A DNA stretch of 64,000 nucleotides, from assembly GCA_031268335.1 (NCBI GenBank), contig JAIRXG010000030.1:1-64000 (forward strand), read 5' to 3'. Origin of the DNA: Campylobacteraceae bacterium. Lineage in GTDB: Bacteria; Campylobacterota; Campylobacteria; Campylobacterales; Campylobacteraceae. Made by a program: the position numbers and the translations under genes. Below, piece by piece: positions 27,840-36,939 of this stretch; position 1 is the stretch's first letter; each line of letters begins with the position of its first letter. Under the pieces are notes generated by a model. The model had not been told where the DNA came from, did not search any database, and saw only the letters and a list, made by a program, of their open reading frames with translations.

Positions 27840-30800
27840 ATGTTAGCAAGATTTTTTGTAAACAGACCGATTTTTGCTTGGGTCATCTCTCTTGTTATTA
27901 TGATAATGGGAGCAATCTCCATATACACGCTATCCGTCGAGCAATACCCAGATATAGCGCCTCCTCGCATAAATATTTTTTCGGTGTATAACGGAGCCTC
28001 AGCCGAAGCTGTGGAAAATAGTGTAACTCAAGTTATAGAACAACAATTGGTCGGTTTAGACGGACTTTTGTATTTTTCGTCAACTTCAAGCAGTTCAGGC
28101 TCATCAAGAATAGTAGTCAGTTTTGAACAAGGTACAAACCCTGATATCGCACAAGTGCAAGTGCAAAATAAAGTCAGTCAAGTGCTTTCGCGTTTACCTG
28201 AAGATGTGAGAAGACAAGGTGTTACGGTTGTAAAAGCACAAACCGACTTTTTAATGATGGCAGGCATATACGATTCGTTAAATCGCGTTGAGGGGATAGA
28301 TGTCGCCGATTATCTTGTAAGTAATTTGCAAGATGCTATCTCAAGATTAGATGGAGTTGGCGGAGTGCAAGTTTTCGGCGGACAATACGCTATGAGAATA
28401 TGGCTAAACCCTTTGAAATTAGAAGCTTATGGGCTAATGCCTTCAGATATTGAATCTGCCGTAAATTTACAAAATGCGCAAGTGTCTGCCGGAAAAATCG
28501 GCGAACGCCCGTTTAGCGATGAGCAGGAATTAAATACGGTTGTTGTCGCTAGATCAAAACTTCGCACGGCTGAAGAGTTTGAGAATATTATCGTAAAAAA
28601 TAACAAAGATGGTTCTATTATTCGTCTGAAAGATGTTGCTAGAGTTGAACTTGGAAGTCAAAATTACGGAACAGTTGCAAAGTTAAACGGGTATCCCGCT
28701 TCGGGTATAGCCATACAGTTGGCTTCCGGGGCAAATGCTGTGCAAACTGCTAACAACGTTAAAAAGTTGTTAGCTCAGTACGAACCCACTTTACCCGAAG
28801 GTTTCAAGATATCTTACCCCAGAGATACCACTCTTTTTATAGAATCTTCAATAAAAGAGGTTGTTAAAACGCTCTTTGAGGCTATCTTATTAGTTGTTCT
28901 TGTGATGTATCTGTTTTTAAAAAGCTGGCGCGCTACCATAATACCGGCTATAGCTGTTCCTGTGGTGCTTCTTGGAACATTTGCGATATTAAATATTTTC
29001 GGATATACGATAAACACGCTAACAATGTTTGCTATGGTGTTATCCATAGGTTTGTTAGTTGACGACGCTATTGTAGTTGTGGAAAATGTAGAGAGAAATA
29101 TGAGAGAAAAAAAACTCTCTCCAAAAGAGGCTACAATCGTCTCTATGGGGGAGATAACAAGCGCGCTTATAGGTATTGCTACAGTTTTGTCGGTCGTATT
29201 TTTGCCGATGTCTTTTTTTGGCGGTTCAACCGGAGTGATATACAAACAGTTTTCCATAACGATAATATCTTCGATGCTTCTTTCCGTTGTCGTTGCTCTA
29301 ACACTTACACCCGCTCTTTGCGCATCTTTATTGAAACCGTATAGCGAAAATAAGCCAAGGGGTTTTATGGCGTGGTTTCACGAAAAATTTGATAGATTTA
29401 CGCAAAAATATAAAAATAGCATATTAAATGTTTTGGGTAAGCCTATTCGCTGGATATGCGGATATGCTGCAATAATAGCTGTTTTATCGGTCATTTTTAT
29501 CAATCTTCCCACAAGTTTTTTACCAAAAGAAGACCAAGCAGGTATTATGGTGCAATTCACTTTACCAATAGGCGCATCAACTACAAGAACTGCCGAAGTT
29601 GCTGATATGGTGAAAGATTATTTTATGACGCAAGAGGCAAATAATACAAATGCCGTTTTTACCATATCGGGTTTTAGATTTGGCGGAAGCGGACAAAACG
29701 GCGGTACTGCTTTTATATCATTAAAAGGTTGGGATGAGCGAAAAGGAGACTTCAACAAAGCCGAAGTGATAGTCGAAAGAGCGTCGAAAACGTTTGCTGA
29801 TAGTAGTTCAAAATATTTTATTAGAGATGCTAAAGTTATTGCTATGAATCCGCCTGTTATTCAGGGATTGGGGCAAACAGACGGCTTTGAAATGCAAATA
29901 CAAGCGGACGCATCTGTTAGCAGAGACGAATTAAGAGTAGTTAGAGACGCTATCATACAAGAAGCTGAAACAAATAACAAAATATCGTCCATAAGAGCGG
30001 AAAATGCGGAAGAAAATCCTCAGCTAAGAATATTATATGATGAGGAGAAAGCGTTTGCCTCAGGATTGACGCTAAGCGATATAGACAAAACTTTAAATGC
30101 AGCTTGGTCAGGAGTTTATATAAATGACTTTATAGATAGAGCTAGGGTTAAAAGAGTTTACATGCAAGGAGATATGCAATTTCGTTCAAAGCCTGAAGAT
30201 TTGTTTCTTTGGAGCGTTAGAAATAAAGATGGCAAAATGACGCCTTTTTCAGTATTTGCCGATACAAAATGGGAATTTGGTTCGGACAGTCTTACAAGAT
30301 ACAACGGACTTGCCTCATATGAGTTGCAAGGTGCTGCCGCTTTTGGAGTAAGTTCCGGTGCCGCTATGGATGAAATGGATAAAATCGCCCTTGAAAATTC
30401 AAAAGGAACTGTGCATTCATGGAGCGGTCTCTCTTTTCAAGAACGTTTAGCGGGCGGACAATCTTTTATGCTGTACACCATATCCGTTTTGATAGTTTTT
30501 TTATGTTTAGCCGCTCTTTATGAGAGTTGGTCTATACCATTTTCCGTTTTAATGGTAATTCCTCTTGGTATAATAGGCACGATAAGTGCGGCTTACTTTA
30601 GAGGGCTTAATAATGACGTATATTTTCAAGTAGCACTTCTAACAACTATAGGATTAGCTTCTAAAAATGCAATTTTGATAGTGGAGTTTGTGGAAAATGC
30701 TTACAAACAAGGAAAGCCTCTGTTTGAAGCTGCCATTGAAGGAGCGTCTTTAAGATTAAGACCGATACTCATGACTTCGTTAGCGTTTGTAGCGGGAGTT

Positions 30801-30959
30801 TTACCGCTTGCCGTATCAACGGGAGCCGGAGCTAACAGTAGAACATCGATAGGAACGGGCATAGTGGGCGGAACATTGAGCGCAACTGTATTGGCTATCT
30901 TTTTTGTGCCGTTATTTTATGTTATTATAAAAACACTAACCCCCAAACAGTCAAAATAA
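27840..30959 (+). CDS. HAE1-family RND multidrug efflux pump
   Basis: Proton-driven trimeric inner-membrane transporter of the AcrB/MexB type; 1039 aa, the normal family length. The N-terminus FFVNRPIFAWVISL and the TM4 proton-relay aspartates (LLVDDAIVVVENV, near residue 400) are conserved. TM10 Lys (GLASKNAILIVEF, near 935) is also present. Two large periplasmic loops are intact. It forms an operon with the adaptor gene. A NodT-like outer-membrane fragment near 59.5 kb is too degraded to serve as its channel, so a TolC-type partner must be elsewhere. Confidence 0.96.
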   Translation: MLARFFVNRPIFAWVISLVIMIMGAISIYTLSVEQYPDIAPPRINIFSVYNGASAEAVENSVTQVIEQQLVGLDGLLYFSSTSSSSGSSRIVVSFEQGTNPDIAQVQVQNKVSQVLSRLPEDVRRQGVTVVKAQTDFLMMAGIYDSLNRVEGIDVADYLVSNLQDAISRLDGVGGVQVFGGQYAMRIWLNPLKLEAYGLMPSDIESAVNLQNAQVSAGKIGERPFSDEQELNTVVVARSKLRTAEEFENIIVKNNKDGSIIRLKDVARVELGSQNYGTVAKLNGYPASGIAIQLASGANAVQTANNVKKLLAQYEPTLPEGFKISYPRDTTLFIESSIKEVVKTLFEAILLVVLVMYLFLKSWRATIIPAIAVPVVLLGTFAILNIFGYTINTLTMFAMVLSIGLLVDDAIVVVENVERNMREKKLSPKEATIVSMGEITSALIGIATVLSVVFLPMSFFGGSTGVIYKQFSITIISSMLLSVVVALTLTPALCASLLKPYSENKPRGFMAWFHEKFDRFTQKYKNSILNVLGKPIRWICGYAAIIAVLSVIFINLPTSFLPKEDQAGIMVQFTLPIGASTTRTAEVADMVKDYFMTQEANNTNAVFTISGFRFGGSGQNGGTAFISLKGWDERKGDFNKAEVIVERASKTFADSSSKYFIRDAKVIAMNPPVIQGLGQTDGFEMQIQADASVSRDELRVVRDAIIQEAETNNKISSIRAENAEENPQLRILYDEEKAFASGLTLSDIDKTLNAAWSGVYINDFIDRARVKRVYMQGDMQFRSKPEDLFLWSVRNKDGKMTPFSVFADTKWEFGSDSLTRYNGLASYELQGAAAFGVSSGAAMDEMDKIALENSKGTVHSWSGLSFQERLAGGQSFMLYTISVLIVFLCLAALYESWSIPFSVLMVIPLGIIGTISAAYFRGLNNDVYFQVALLTTIGLASKNAILIVEFVENAYKQGKPLFEAAIEGASLRLRPILMTSLAFVAGVLPLAVSTGAGANSRTSIGTGIVGGTLSATVLAIFFVPLFYVIIKTLTPKQSK

Positions 30960-31203
30960 AAGCTTTTTATCTGTACAAATATCTGTGTAAAACAAAAGAT
31001 AACCGCGTTTAAAACATCTGTAGTTGAACTTGAATAACTCTTTTGCTATGGTGCGCAAGAAGTTTCCCCGTATTTTTCTATAATTTATCATTCTAAACAA
31101 TATCAAACCCCACATGTATTCACGCTAAAAATCTATAAATATTTATCTTTAAGTAAGAAAGTAGTATATTTTTTCAAATTTTTATTTATAAAAAGAGGTT
31201 TTA

Positions 31204-33006
31204 ATGCAAATGTTACAAATATTTAGCAAAGTAAATGCTTTGTTTTTAGGAAAACTTAAGAAATTTTCTTCTCCCCTCTCCCCTAGTTGCCTTTTAGACT
31301 TTCTTTTCATTTTCACATTAGTAGGTTGTAACTGGGATAGTAGCAGTGGAAAAACTACTTACAGTGCTACTATCGATGCCGAAACTCCTGTTATTACTAT
31401 TCAACTTTCAAATGCAACATATTCATTAAATGAACAAGCAGTTACTATTAGTGTGGAAGTAGAAGTTAGCGACAATGGAATACTCTCTTATCAATGGTAT
31501 TCAAATAGTATGGACAGTAATAATGAGGGCGTAGAGATATCGGGTGAAATAAACGATACATATACGCCGCCTACCGATGTTTTCGGAACAACTTACTATT
31601 ATGTAAAAGTTATCAATACAAATACTGATGCGAGTAGAAATAAAACGGTCGTAACCGTAAGCGACACAGTCAAAATAGATGTCGGATATGCTATCAACTT
31701 TTATGATAACGACTTAAATCTCAATCAAAGTACAGTCGTTTTTTCAGAAGAGATAAACTTAGCGAACTATAATCCGTTCGCAACTTTATATGAAGCTAAC
31801 GGCAGTACGGATATATCTTCCAACACTGCTTACAACATGGCAGGAAATACAAATCTTTATGCTCTTTCAAACGTTCAAGAGATACGAACGGAGACGGAGT
31901 TAGATAATGTCCGCAACAACCTGTCGGGCAAATATATTTTATTAAACGATATAGTTTTAACAAGCGCAACATTGGATACAACAGAAGGTTGGCTGCCGAT
32001 AGGTGATAGTGCCGATAGTTTTACAGGTGTCTTTGAAGGTAACGGATATAAAATCAGCAATCTATGGATCAACAAAATATCAACTGATCACATTGGACTT
32101 TTCGGATATATAAATAATGCTCAAATAAAAAATCTTGGGCTTGAAACAGATAATTCGAAAAGCGGAGTAAAAGGAGGTCGATTTGTTGGTGGCATCGCGG
32201 GAAGTATTTATAGCAGCAACATAACAAACAGTTACTTTATCGGAAATATTAGCATAAGCAATGCTAATGTCGGCGGCATAGCGGGATATATTCATAGCAG
32301 TAATATCATAAATAGTTACTCGTCAGGAGATATCAATGGAAATTTTCAAGTCGGCGGTATAGCAGGATATGTTATAGTCAACAGCAACATTACAAACAGT
32401 CATTCAGTGGGAAATATCAGTGGAGATGGTCAAATTGGCGGCATCGCAGGGGATACGAATGGTAACATTAAAGGCAGTTATTCAGCCAGAAATGTTAACG
32501 GAAGCAATAATATCGGCGGTATTGCCGGAGTTAACTTCGGCAATATTATGAATAGCTATTCAACCGGAGATATAAATGGAACCGACAATATTGGCGGTAT
32601 CGTGGGACATGTTCAAATTGGCAATATTGCAAATAGCTATTCGATAGGAAATGTTAGTGGAAATGATAAAGTTGGCGGTATCGCAGGAGTGGTTGATTTG
32701 CATGGAATAATTCAATACAATGTCGCGATAAATCCTTCAATCAATGGTAGTCACGAAGTAAATCGCGTAGTCGGTTTTGTTGGCAATGACGGCACGGTAT
32801 CCGACAATCTCGCATTAGAGGATATGCTCATAAATGGCAGTCATAGAACTGACGGCAACGATGTTGACGGTACAGGTAAACCGCTTGAAGACCTCAAAAC
32901 CAAATCAACTTATGAAAATTTGGGTTGGAGTTTTGGTAATGACGATGCAAACCCTTGGAGAATAGACGACAATAATAGTTACCCGTATCTTTATTGGGAG
33001 GAGTGA
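31204..33006 (+). CDS. GLUG-repeat surface lipoprotein
   Basis: A 600-aa exported protein. A long N-region precedes a lipobox-like FTLVGC near residue 41. Residues about 60-165 look like Ig-like beta domains (YQWYSNS, TYYYVKVIN). The C-terminal half contains about seven GLUG-type units of ~25 residues, each VGGIAG...ITNSYSxGxxxG, predicted to form a beta-helix. The end (LGWSFGNDD, then SYPYLYWEE) is a conserved cap shared with two other loci in this window. An adhesion or surface role is inferred. The proline/serine-rich signal region is unusual, so the start is less certain. Confidence 0.82.
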   Translation: MQMLQIFSKVNALFLGKLKKFSSPLSPSCLLDFLFIFTLVGCNWDSSSGKTTYSATIDAETPVITIQLSNATYSLNEQAVTISVEVEVSDNGILSYQWYSNSMDSNNEGVEISGEINDTYTPPTDVFGTTYYYVKVINTNTDASRNKTVVTVSDTVKIDVGYAINFYDNDLNLNQSTVVFSEEINLANYNPFATLYEANGSTDISSNTAYNMAGNTNLYALSNVQEIRTETELDNVRNNLSGKYILLNDIVLTSATLDTTEGWLPIGDSADSFTGVFEGNGYKISNLWINKISTDHIGLFGYINNAQIKNLGLETDNSKSGVKGGRFVGGIAGSIYSSNITNSYFIGNISISNANVGGIAGYIHSSNIINSYSSGDINGNFQVGGIAGYVIVNSNITNSHSVGNISGDGQIGGIAGDTNGNIKGSYSARNVNGSNNIGGIAGVNFGNIMNSYSTGDINGTDNIGGIVGHVQIGNIANSYSIGNVSGNDKVGGIAGVVDLHGIIQYNVAINPSINGSHEVNRVVGFVGNDGTVSDNLALEDMLINGSHRTDGNDVDGTGKPLEDLKTKSTYENLGWSFGNDDANPWRIDDNNSYPYLYWEE

Positions 33007-33033
33007 AACACTTTTTTAGAGGTCAGCCTTTTT

Positions 33034-33112
33034 GTCATTGCGAGGAGCGTGAGCTCCGAAACAATCCAGAAACATTAGCAAAACTGGATTGCTTCACTTC
33101 GTTCGCAATGAC
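33034..33112. repeat. Long imperfect inverted repeat of the CATTGCGAGGAGC type
   Basis: GTCATTGCGAGGAGCGTGAG at the left and its imperfect complement ending CGTTCGCAATGAC at the right enclose AATCCAG...CTGGATT. This is the hallmark of a short intergenic palindromic repeat found in many bacterial genomes. It sits 28 nt after the GLUG lipoprotein gene and could fold into a long hairpin. An open minus-strand frame through it (33035-33295) is an artefact typical of these elements. Confidence 0.7.
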
Positions 33113-34046
33113 GAAAAAGGCATACTCTTCACAATGATGGAGAGGGAAGTTTACAATGATGGATAAAAGGAGATTTTCCTTATGTAAATCTCTTGCTATA
33201 TATAAGGTAAAGACAATAGCTTTTTGTGTCTTTATTGGCAAGAGTGAAATAACAGCGGAGGAAATTTTCTCCGCACAAATCTTTATTATCTGCATAAAAC
33301 AAAAATAACGACCAAGAGCATTACATGTATCGATAATGCCAAATAAAAACGCTCTTTACATGCAATATAACCCACATAAATAATCAAAAAAGCAGCATAT
33401 TATAGAAAACAAGAAATATTTATGCAAATTTTGAAAAATAGATAGAGCAATCACTTTGATTATGAGAAGTTTTTTAACGGCAATACATGTACACTTTTTG
33501 CTAAAAACCGCCTTGAATAGCTGCAACGTTTGTTGACAAATCAAATAACAAAAAAATAATTCGCCATACATGTAAAGAAATTTTTTCCATGCGTATTTTG
33601 TACAACACAAACAAACGGCGATTTGGTATTTGCCGAAAAATTCTTTGCATGATATAAATTTACACGGTTTGCCGACTTATCCGCAGGGCGTTTGGCTTGT
33701 AGTAATTTTCTACAGTGGCAAAGAGCGCAAACTAAAGCTTTGATAGAAACTCTCATTCGTTTTCAATTAAAGTGCCAAATACTACATGTAAAGTGGTGTT
33801 TAATTAATTTGTTTGCATGTTCGTGGCATTTAGACGGCACAAAATTGATTTTACAAACGAAGCTCATTTATAAAATACTAATGATTTATTGGTTTTGGTA
33901 GTTTTCATTAGACGCTAAATATTGATTTTTATTTTTGCCAAAAGTTTTTAAAATTTACAATTTAAAAAATATTTTGAAAAACGTTTTTTGACTTCAAATG
34001 TAAAGCGTTTGTCGTAAATATAGAAAAACTAAAAAACAACACAAGG
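33113..34046. other. About 0.9 kb without a supportable gene
   Basis: AT-rich sequence with four copies of TACATGTA (near 33325, 33487, 33569 and 33784). Several open frames of 60-85 codons exist on both strands but have no ribosome sites, biased composition and no family resemblance. It may be decayed coding DNA; nothing could be identified. Confidence 0.45.
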
Positions 34047-34077
34047 CTTACTCTCAACTTCGAGTGTCAAGAGTAAG
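34047..34077 (+). terminator. Hairpin with U tract
   Basis: CTTACTCT / AGAGTAAG stem (8 bp) with a 15-nt loop, followed by TTTTT on the plus strand. It lies just beyond the stop of the minus-strand DUF1161 gene, so it may serve that gene too. Confidence 0.5.
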
Positions 34078-34085
34078 TTTTTATG

Positions 34086-34409
34086 TTATTCTGCTGTTTG
34101 GACTTCGGAAACCTCGGTAGTATCGGAAGCTTTTTGTTGAGTATCTTCCAAAGAGACGACAACCGTTGGATTTTCGGAGACTTCCGGTTTGCCTCTATAA
34201 TATACAATGTCTTTGGTGCCTTCTGCGCAAACACCAACTATCTTTTTATCGGTAGGCGCACCTTTGTCTATAGCCTCCAGCACAAACTCTTTAACGCCGT
34301 TATTTTTGATTTTTTCGGCTATTGTTTGCATAACTTCTTCGCAGGGCGTTGCATAAAGAGCAGTAGATGCAAACAGTAGACAACCCAAAGTCAATAATAT
34401 TTTTTTCAT
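34086..34409 (-). CDS. DUF1161-like periplasmic protein
   Basis: A 107-aa protein with a signal peptide (about residues 1-20, cleaved near LYA-TP). A short domain of the DUF1161 type follows: CEEVMQTIAEKIKNNGVKEFVLEAI with a second Cys in VGVCAEGTKDIVYYR. The two cysteines could form a disulfide. The last 30 residues are acidic and low-complexity. Function is unknown. A ribosome site (GGAGTGA region) precedes the ATG. Confidence 0.7.
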   Translation of the reverse strand: MKKILLTLGCLLFASTALYATPCEEVMQTIAEKIKNNGVKEFVLEAIDKGAPTDKKIVGVCAEGTKDIVYYRGKPEVSENPTVVVSLEDTQQKASDTTEVSEVQTAE

Positions 34410-34849
34410 TGTTCACTCCGTATTAAATTTATTTTCATATTTATTATATCACAAAAACGCCGCCGTTTCGTATATTCGGCACATTTATCATCTCAATTTT
34501 CACACGTCTTTACATGTAGACTTTAAACATGTAACGATGAAAAGATTTGATATACTCGAAAGTTTAATTTTAATTACGCAAATTTAGCGCAAATAACAAG
34601 TTGCAAACAATCGGCAATGAATGGAAATCGTAAAAATGGAACTTTTGCGATAAATGGCGAAGACAAAATACAAAAATATTGTTTTTTAAAACGCGAGAGG
34701 TAAAATTTTTTGTTTCCGCCTTTTTAAAATTTGTGATATGGATAAATTACGGGAGAGATTTCCGCCACAAATGCTTTACTCTTTGCGACAAGGCAGACCG
34801 GAATAGTTGAGAGCGTTTGTCCAAATCCCCTCCGTAACATGTATGGATT
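34410..34849. other. Intergenic region with no recognised gene
   Basis: Contains copies of ACATGT near 34512, 34530 and 34839. No coding frame with a ribosome site or family resemblance was found. It separates the DUF1161 gene from the decayed GLUG gene. Confidence 0.4.
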
Positions 34850-35182
34850 TTCAAAAATAGTTCGCTTATTCTGCTCTTGCCAATAAAAGTACGGATAGCT
34901 ACTATTCTCGTCTATTTTTCAGGGATGTTCGTCATCGTTGCTAAAAAGATAGTCTAAACTCTCATAAGTTGATTGTTTTTTAAAGTCTGCATTTGATTTG
35001 TTTTCGCCATTAAAATTGTTGTTGCCCGATACGATATTACCATTTATAAACATAGTATTTAAAGCGAGATTTTTAGATACCGTACCGATATTCCAACTAA
35101 ACGATTTGCAAAATCAATACTATTGATTGACGGATTTATCGCTGCATTGTTCTTGATACTGCCGCCTGAAACATTATGTATT
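34850..35182 (-). pseudogene. C-terminal remnant of a GLUG-repeat lipoprotein
   Basis: Minus-strand reading gives NVSGGSIKNNAAINPSIN, a frame change near 35105, then GTVSKNLALNTMFINGN, GENKSNADFKKQSTYESLDY, FSNDDEHP-stop-KIDENSSYPYFYW. This tracks the end of the intact 31204-33006 protein (NVAINPSIN, DGTVSDNLALEDMLING, LKTKSTYENLGW, NDDANPWRIDD, SYPYLYWEE). The TGA falls exactly where that paralogue has Trp. The N-terminal two-thirds of the gene is gone. Confidence 0.75.
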
Positions 35183-35465
35183 TTTAGCCGTTGTTAATGA
35201 CTTTTGCAGGATAAAAACTATTGCAAGGTTAGGACGCGTTTTTGCATTACATAGTTCAAATGCTCATTTGGTGCAATTATTTTTTGCAGTAACTAGAATA
35301 TATTAGCTTATCATTGCAAATAGCAATAATGAGAGTTGCTCGGTCATTTTACCAATCAAAGAAGGCAGTTTTTGCCATTAGTGTTATACAAGATAGTCTT
35401 TAGGGGTTTTGCCGCTGTTGTGAATAATTTCAAGCTTCATTGTACACAAAAGTATTTGAAATTTA

Positions 35466-35698
35466 TTAAAATTTGTATTTTGCGTTAAAGTGAATAGCTC
35501 CATCATTACAGGATGAGCAACAGAAATTGCACATAACACAATCACCAGGATTGGCAACTTCTACAGTTCCGTTGCCATTTTCAAGTACACCCGAAATCAT
35601 GCGTCTGCACAGCTTCCGCAATCCGTACACTTTGCAGATGAAAACTCTAAACTCCCATTACCATTTTCATAAATAATATAACCTGTTTCATTGCTCAT
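35466..35698 (-). pseudogene. Small Cys-rich ferredoxin-like gene with a frameshift
   Basis: The minus-strand ATG opens MSNETGYIIYENGNGSLEF and CTDCGSCADA before a TGA. The next frame continues ISGVLENGNGTVEVANPGDC, VMCNFCCSSC, NDGAIHFNAKYKF and stops. Together they give a ~77-aa protein with two cysteine clusters of 4Fe-4S ferredoxin type. The length is 233 nt, not a multiple of three, so a small indel lies near 35602. It starts 4 nt after the 35702-36067 gene, implying an original two-gene operon. Confidence 0.65.
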
Positions 35699-35701
35699 AA
35701 A

Positions 35702-36067
35702 TCATTCTTTATTGGGAGAAGAGAGTATGATAATTTTTTTATCATTGCTGCCGTGCCTCATTCTACCAGAATACATTTTAACATTTTTGAACGGTCTGAT
35801 ATCAAGCGGCGTACTAAAAAGAGTTTCACCATCTTCGGTTGTGATTTTATCAAGACCTTGGTCTATATCAAAGATAAGTTTTATAGGTTTCTTGCCTTTG
35901 ATATGAATGACTTTGAGTTGATTTTTAGTCTTATTGTATTCAAGGGTGACATCCTCATAATCTACAATCGATATCTCGTCTTCAGAAGCCAATAAATAAG
36001 ACGGAATCAACAATAAACCCGATAAAGCCAAAACCGATTTTGTGAACAAACGGCGCGAACTATTCAT
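35702..36067 (-). CDS. Exported hypothetical protein with Tat-like signal
   Basis: A 121-aa protein beginning MNSSRRLFTKSVLALSG, a twin-arginine-like signal followed by a hydrophobic stretch and a probable cleavage near LLAS-ED. The remainder (IVDYEDVTLEYNKTKNQLKV onward) looks like a small beta-rich domain with no Cys. The adjacent ferredoxin-like gene and the Tat-like signal suggest a link to a redox protein, but this is only inference. Function is unknown. An AGGTAG sequence lies upstream of the ATG. Confidence 0.65.
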   Translation of the reverse strand: MNSSRRLFTKSVLALSGLLLIPSYLLASEDEISIVDYEDVTLEYNKTKNQLKVIHIKGKKPIKLIFDIDQGLDKITTEDGETLFSTPLDIRPFKNVKMYSGRMRHGSNDKKIIILSSPNKE

Positions 36068-36419
36068 AATCTACCTCCACAAAAGATAAAGTTGATAATC
36101 ATTATATATTATTAAATACTATAACAATCTTAAAATAGTATTTAGATTTATTTTTGCCAATAAAATACTGGATAAGAGTAACTCTCAAATACATTTCAAA
36201 CTTAATAATTTGCGTTATTTTTCGCAATCATTTATTTGGATTACTATCGTAAAAGGAGTATTCGGGTGAAATATTTGAAATCGCGCAAGCTGTTAAAAGA
36301 AATGGCACAAAATTGACAAAAAGTTTATCGGGCAAGTAATTTTCTTGTTTATTGCCCGATTGCAGAAAAAACACTTGTATTAATACATGTAGCAATTAAG
36401 CTGCCGTATTAAAATGGTC
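36068..36419. other. Intergenic region with a hairpin and a short coding-like fragment
   Basis: Near 36268 a GTG with AAGGAG reads MKYLKSRKLLKEMAQN and stops after 16 codons, resembling a truncated small protein. A hairpin at 36327-36360 is listed separately. No intact gene is present. Confidence 0.4.
36327..36360 (-). terminator. Hairpin downstream of the META-domain gene
   Basis: Perfect 9-bp stem ATCGGGCAA / TTGCCCGAT with a 16-nt loop, 60 nt beyond the stop of the META lipoprotein gene on the minus strand, followed by AAACTTTTTG. Confidence 0.5.
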
Positions 36420-36836
36420 TTATTTTATTTTTTTAAATACAAGCGTGTCGCCAGCTCCATAGATGCTCAAAAGGTCATCTTTGAGTTCAAAAAGATTTGT
36501 ATTCACAAGAGCATTTACAAACTCCTCCTCTACTTTTGAAAGTTCTGAAGATATGGCTGCCATGCGCGTTGTTATCATATCTGAAAATACAAGTTTATTG
36601 CCGTTTGATAGTTTATAATTTGCGCTGAAATTGTTTATGCCGTTAAAACCAGCTGCCCTTTTTTGCGTAAATTGAAGTGTAGGCATTTTTTCGAGATTTA
36701 AACTTTTGTTCGAAATGCTCACAAGAACCCACGATGAATTTTCAAGCGTATCCGCATTTAATTTTTGTCCATTTTGCGATATTGCGCACCCGACAATAAT
36801 TAGCCCCAAAAAAATAGTAAATATCACTTTTTTCAT
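36420..36836 (-). CDS. META/HslJ-domain lipoprotein
   Basis: A 138-aa lipoprotein (signal with IIVGC, Cys near residue 17) carrying a META domain. The markers are a W in SSWVLVSI and PTLQF, then AAGFNGINNFSANYKL (the conserved G-x-N-x-F core), then TRMAA and LVFKKI at the end. HslJ-type proteins are linked to heat-shock and novobiocin resistance phenotypes in E. coli; no role can be read here. The gene is on the minus strand, 103 nt downstream of nifU, with a hairpin between. Confidence 0.82.
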   Translation of the reverse strand: MKKVIFTIFLGLIIVGCAISQNGQKLNADTLENSSWVLVSISNKSLNLEKMPTLQFTQKRAAGFNGINNFSANYKLSNGNKLVFSDMITTRMAAISSELSKVEEEFVNALVNTNLFELKDDLLSIYGAGDTLVFKKIK

Positions 36837-36904
36837 AAATTCACCCCTTTAAAAAAATGTATGATATCAAAGCAATATAAATAAATTGGCAAAATATCAT
36901 TTGC

Positions 36905-36935
36905 TTTACATGTAAGGCAGAACCTTACATGTAAG
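36905..36935. terminator. Hairpin made of two TTACATGTAA palindromes after nifU
   Basis: TTACATGTAAGG and CCTTACATGTAA form a perfect 12-bp stem with a 5-nt loop, 5 nt beyond the nifU stop codon. Each arm is itself a palindrome. No U tract follows on the minus strand. Confidence 0.6.
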
Positions 36936-36939
36936 TTGT

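Noticed and set aside
33035..33295. 86-codon minus-strand frame
   Set aside because: It reads through the intergenic palindromic repeat; such frames are a well-known artefact of these elements.
33356..33901. Several 65-85-codon frames on both strands
   Set aside because: No ribosome sites, no family resemblance, Cys/Phe/Tyr-rich composition typical of random AT-rich sequence.
22710..35182. Recoding of TGA as Trp
   Set aside because: TGA is used as the normal stop of gltA, bcp and the 7122-8240 SPFH gene, and TGG encodes Trp in core genes; the two TGA-at-Trp cases lie in otherwise decaying loci.
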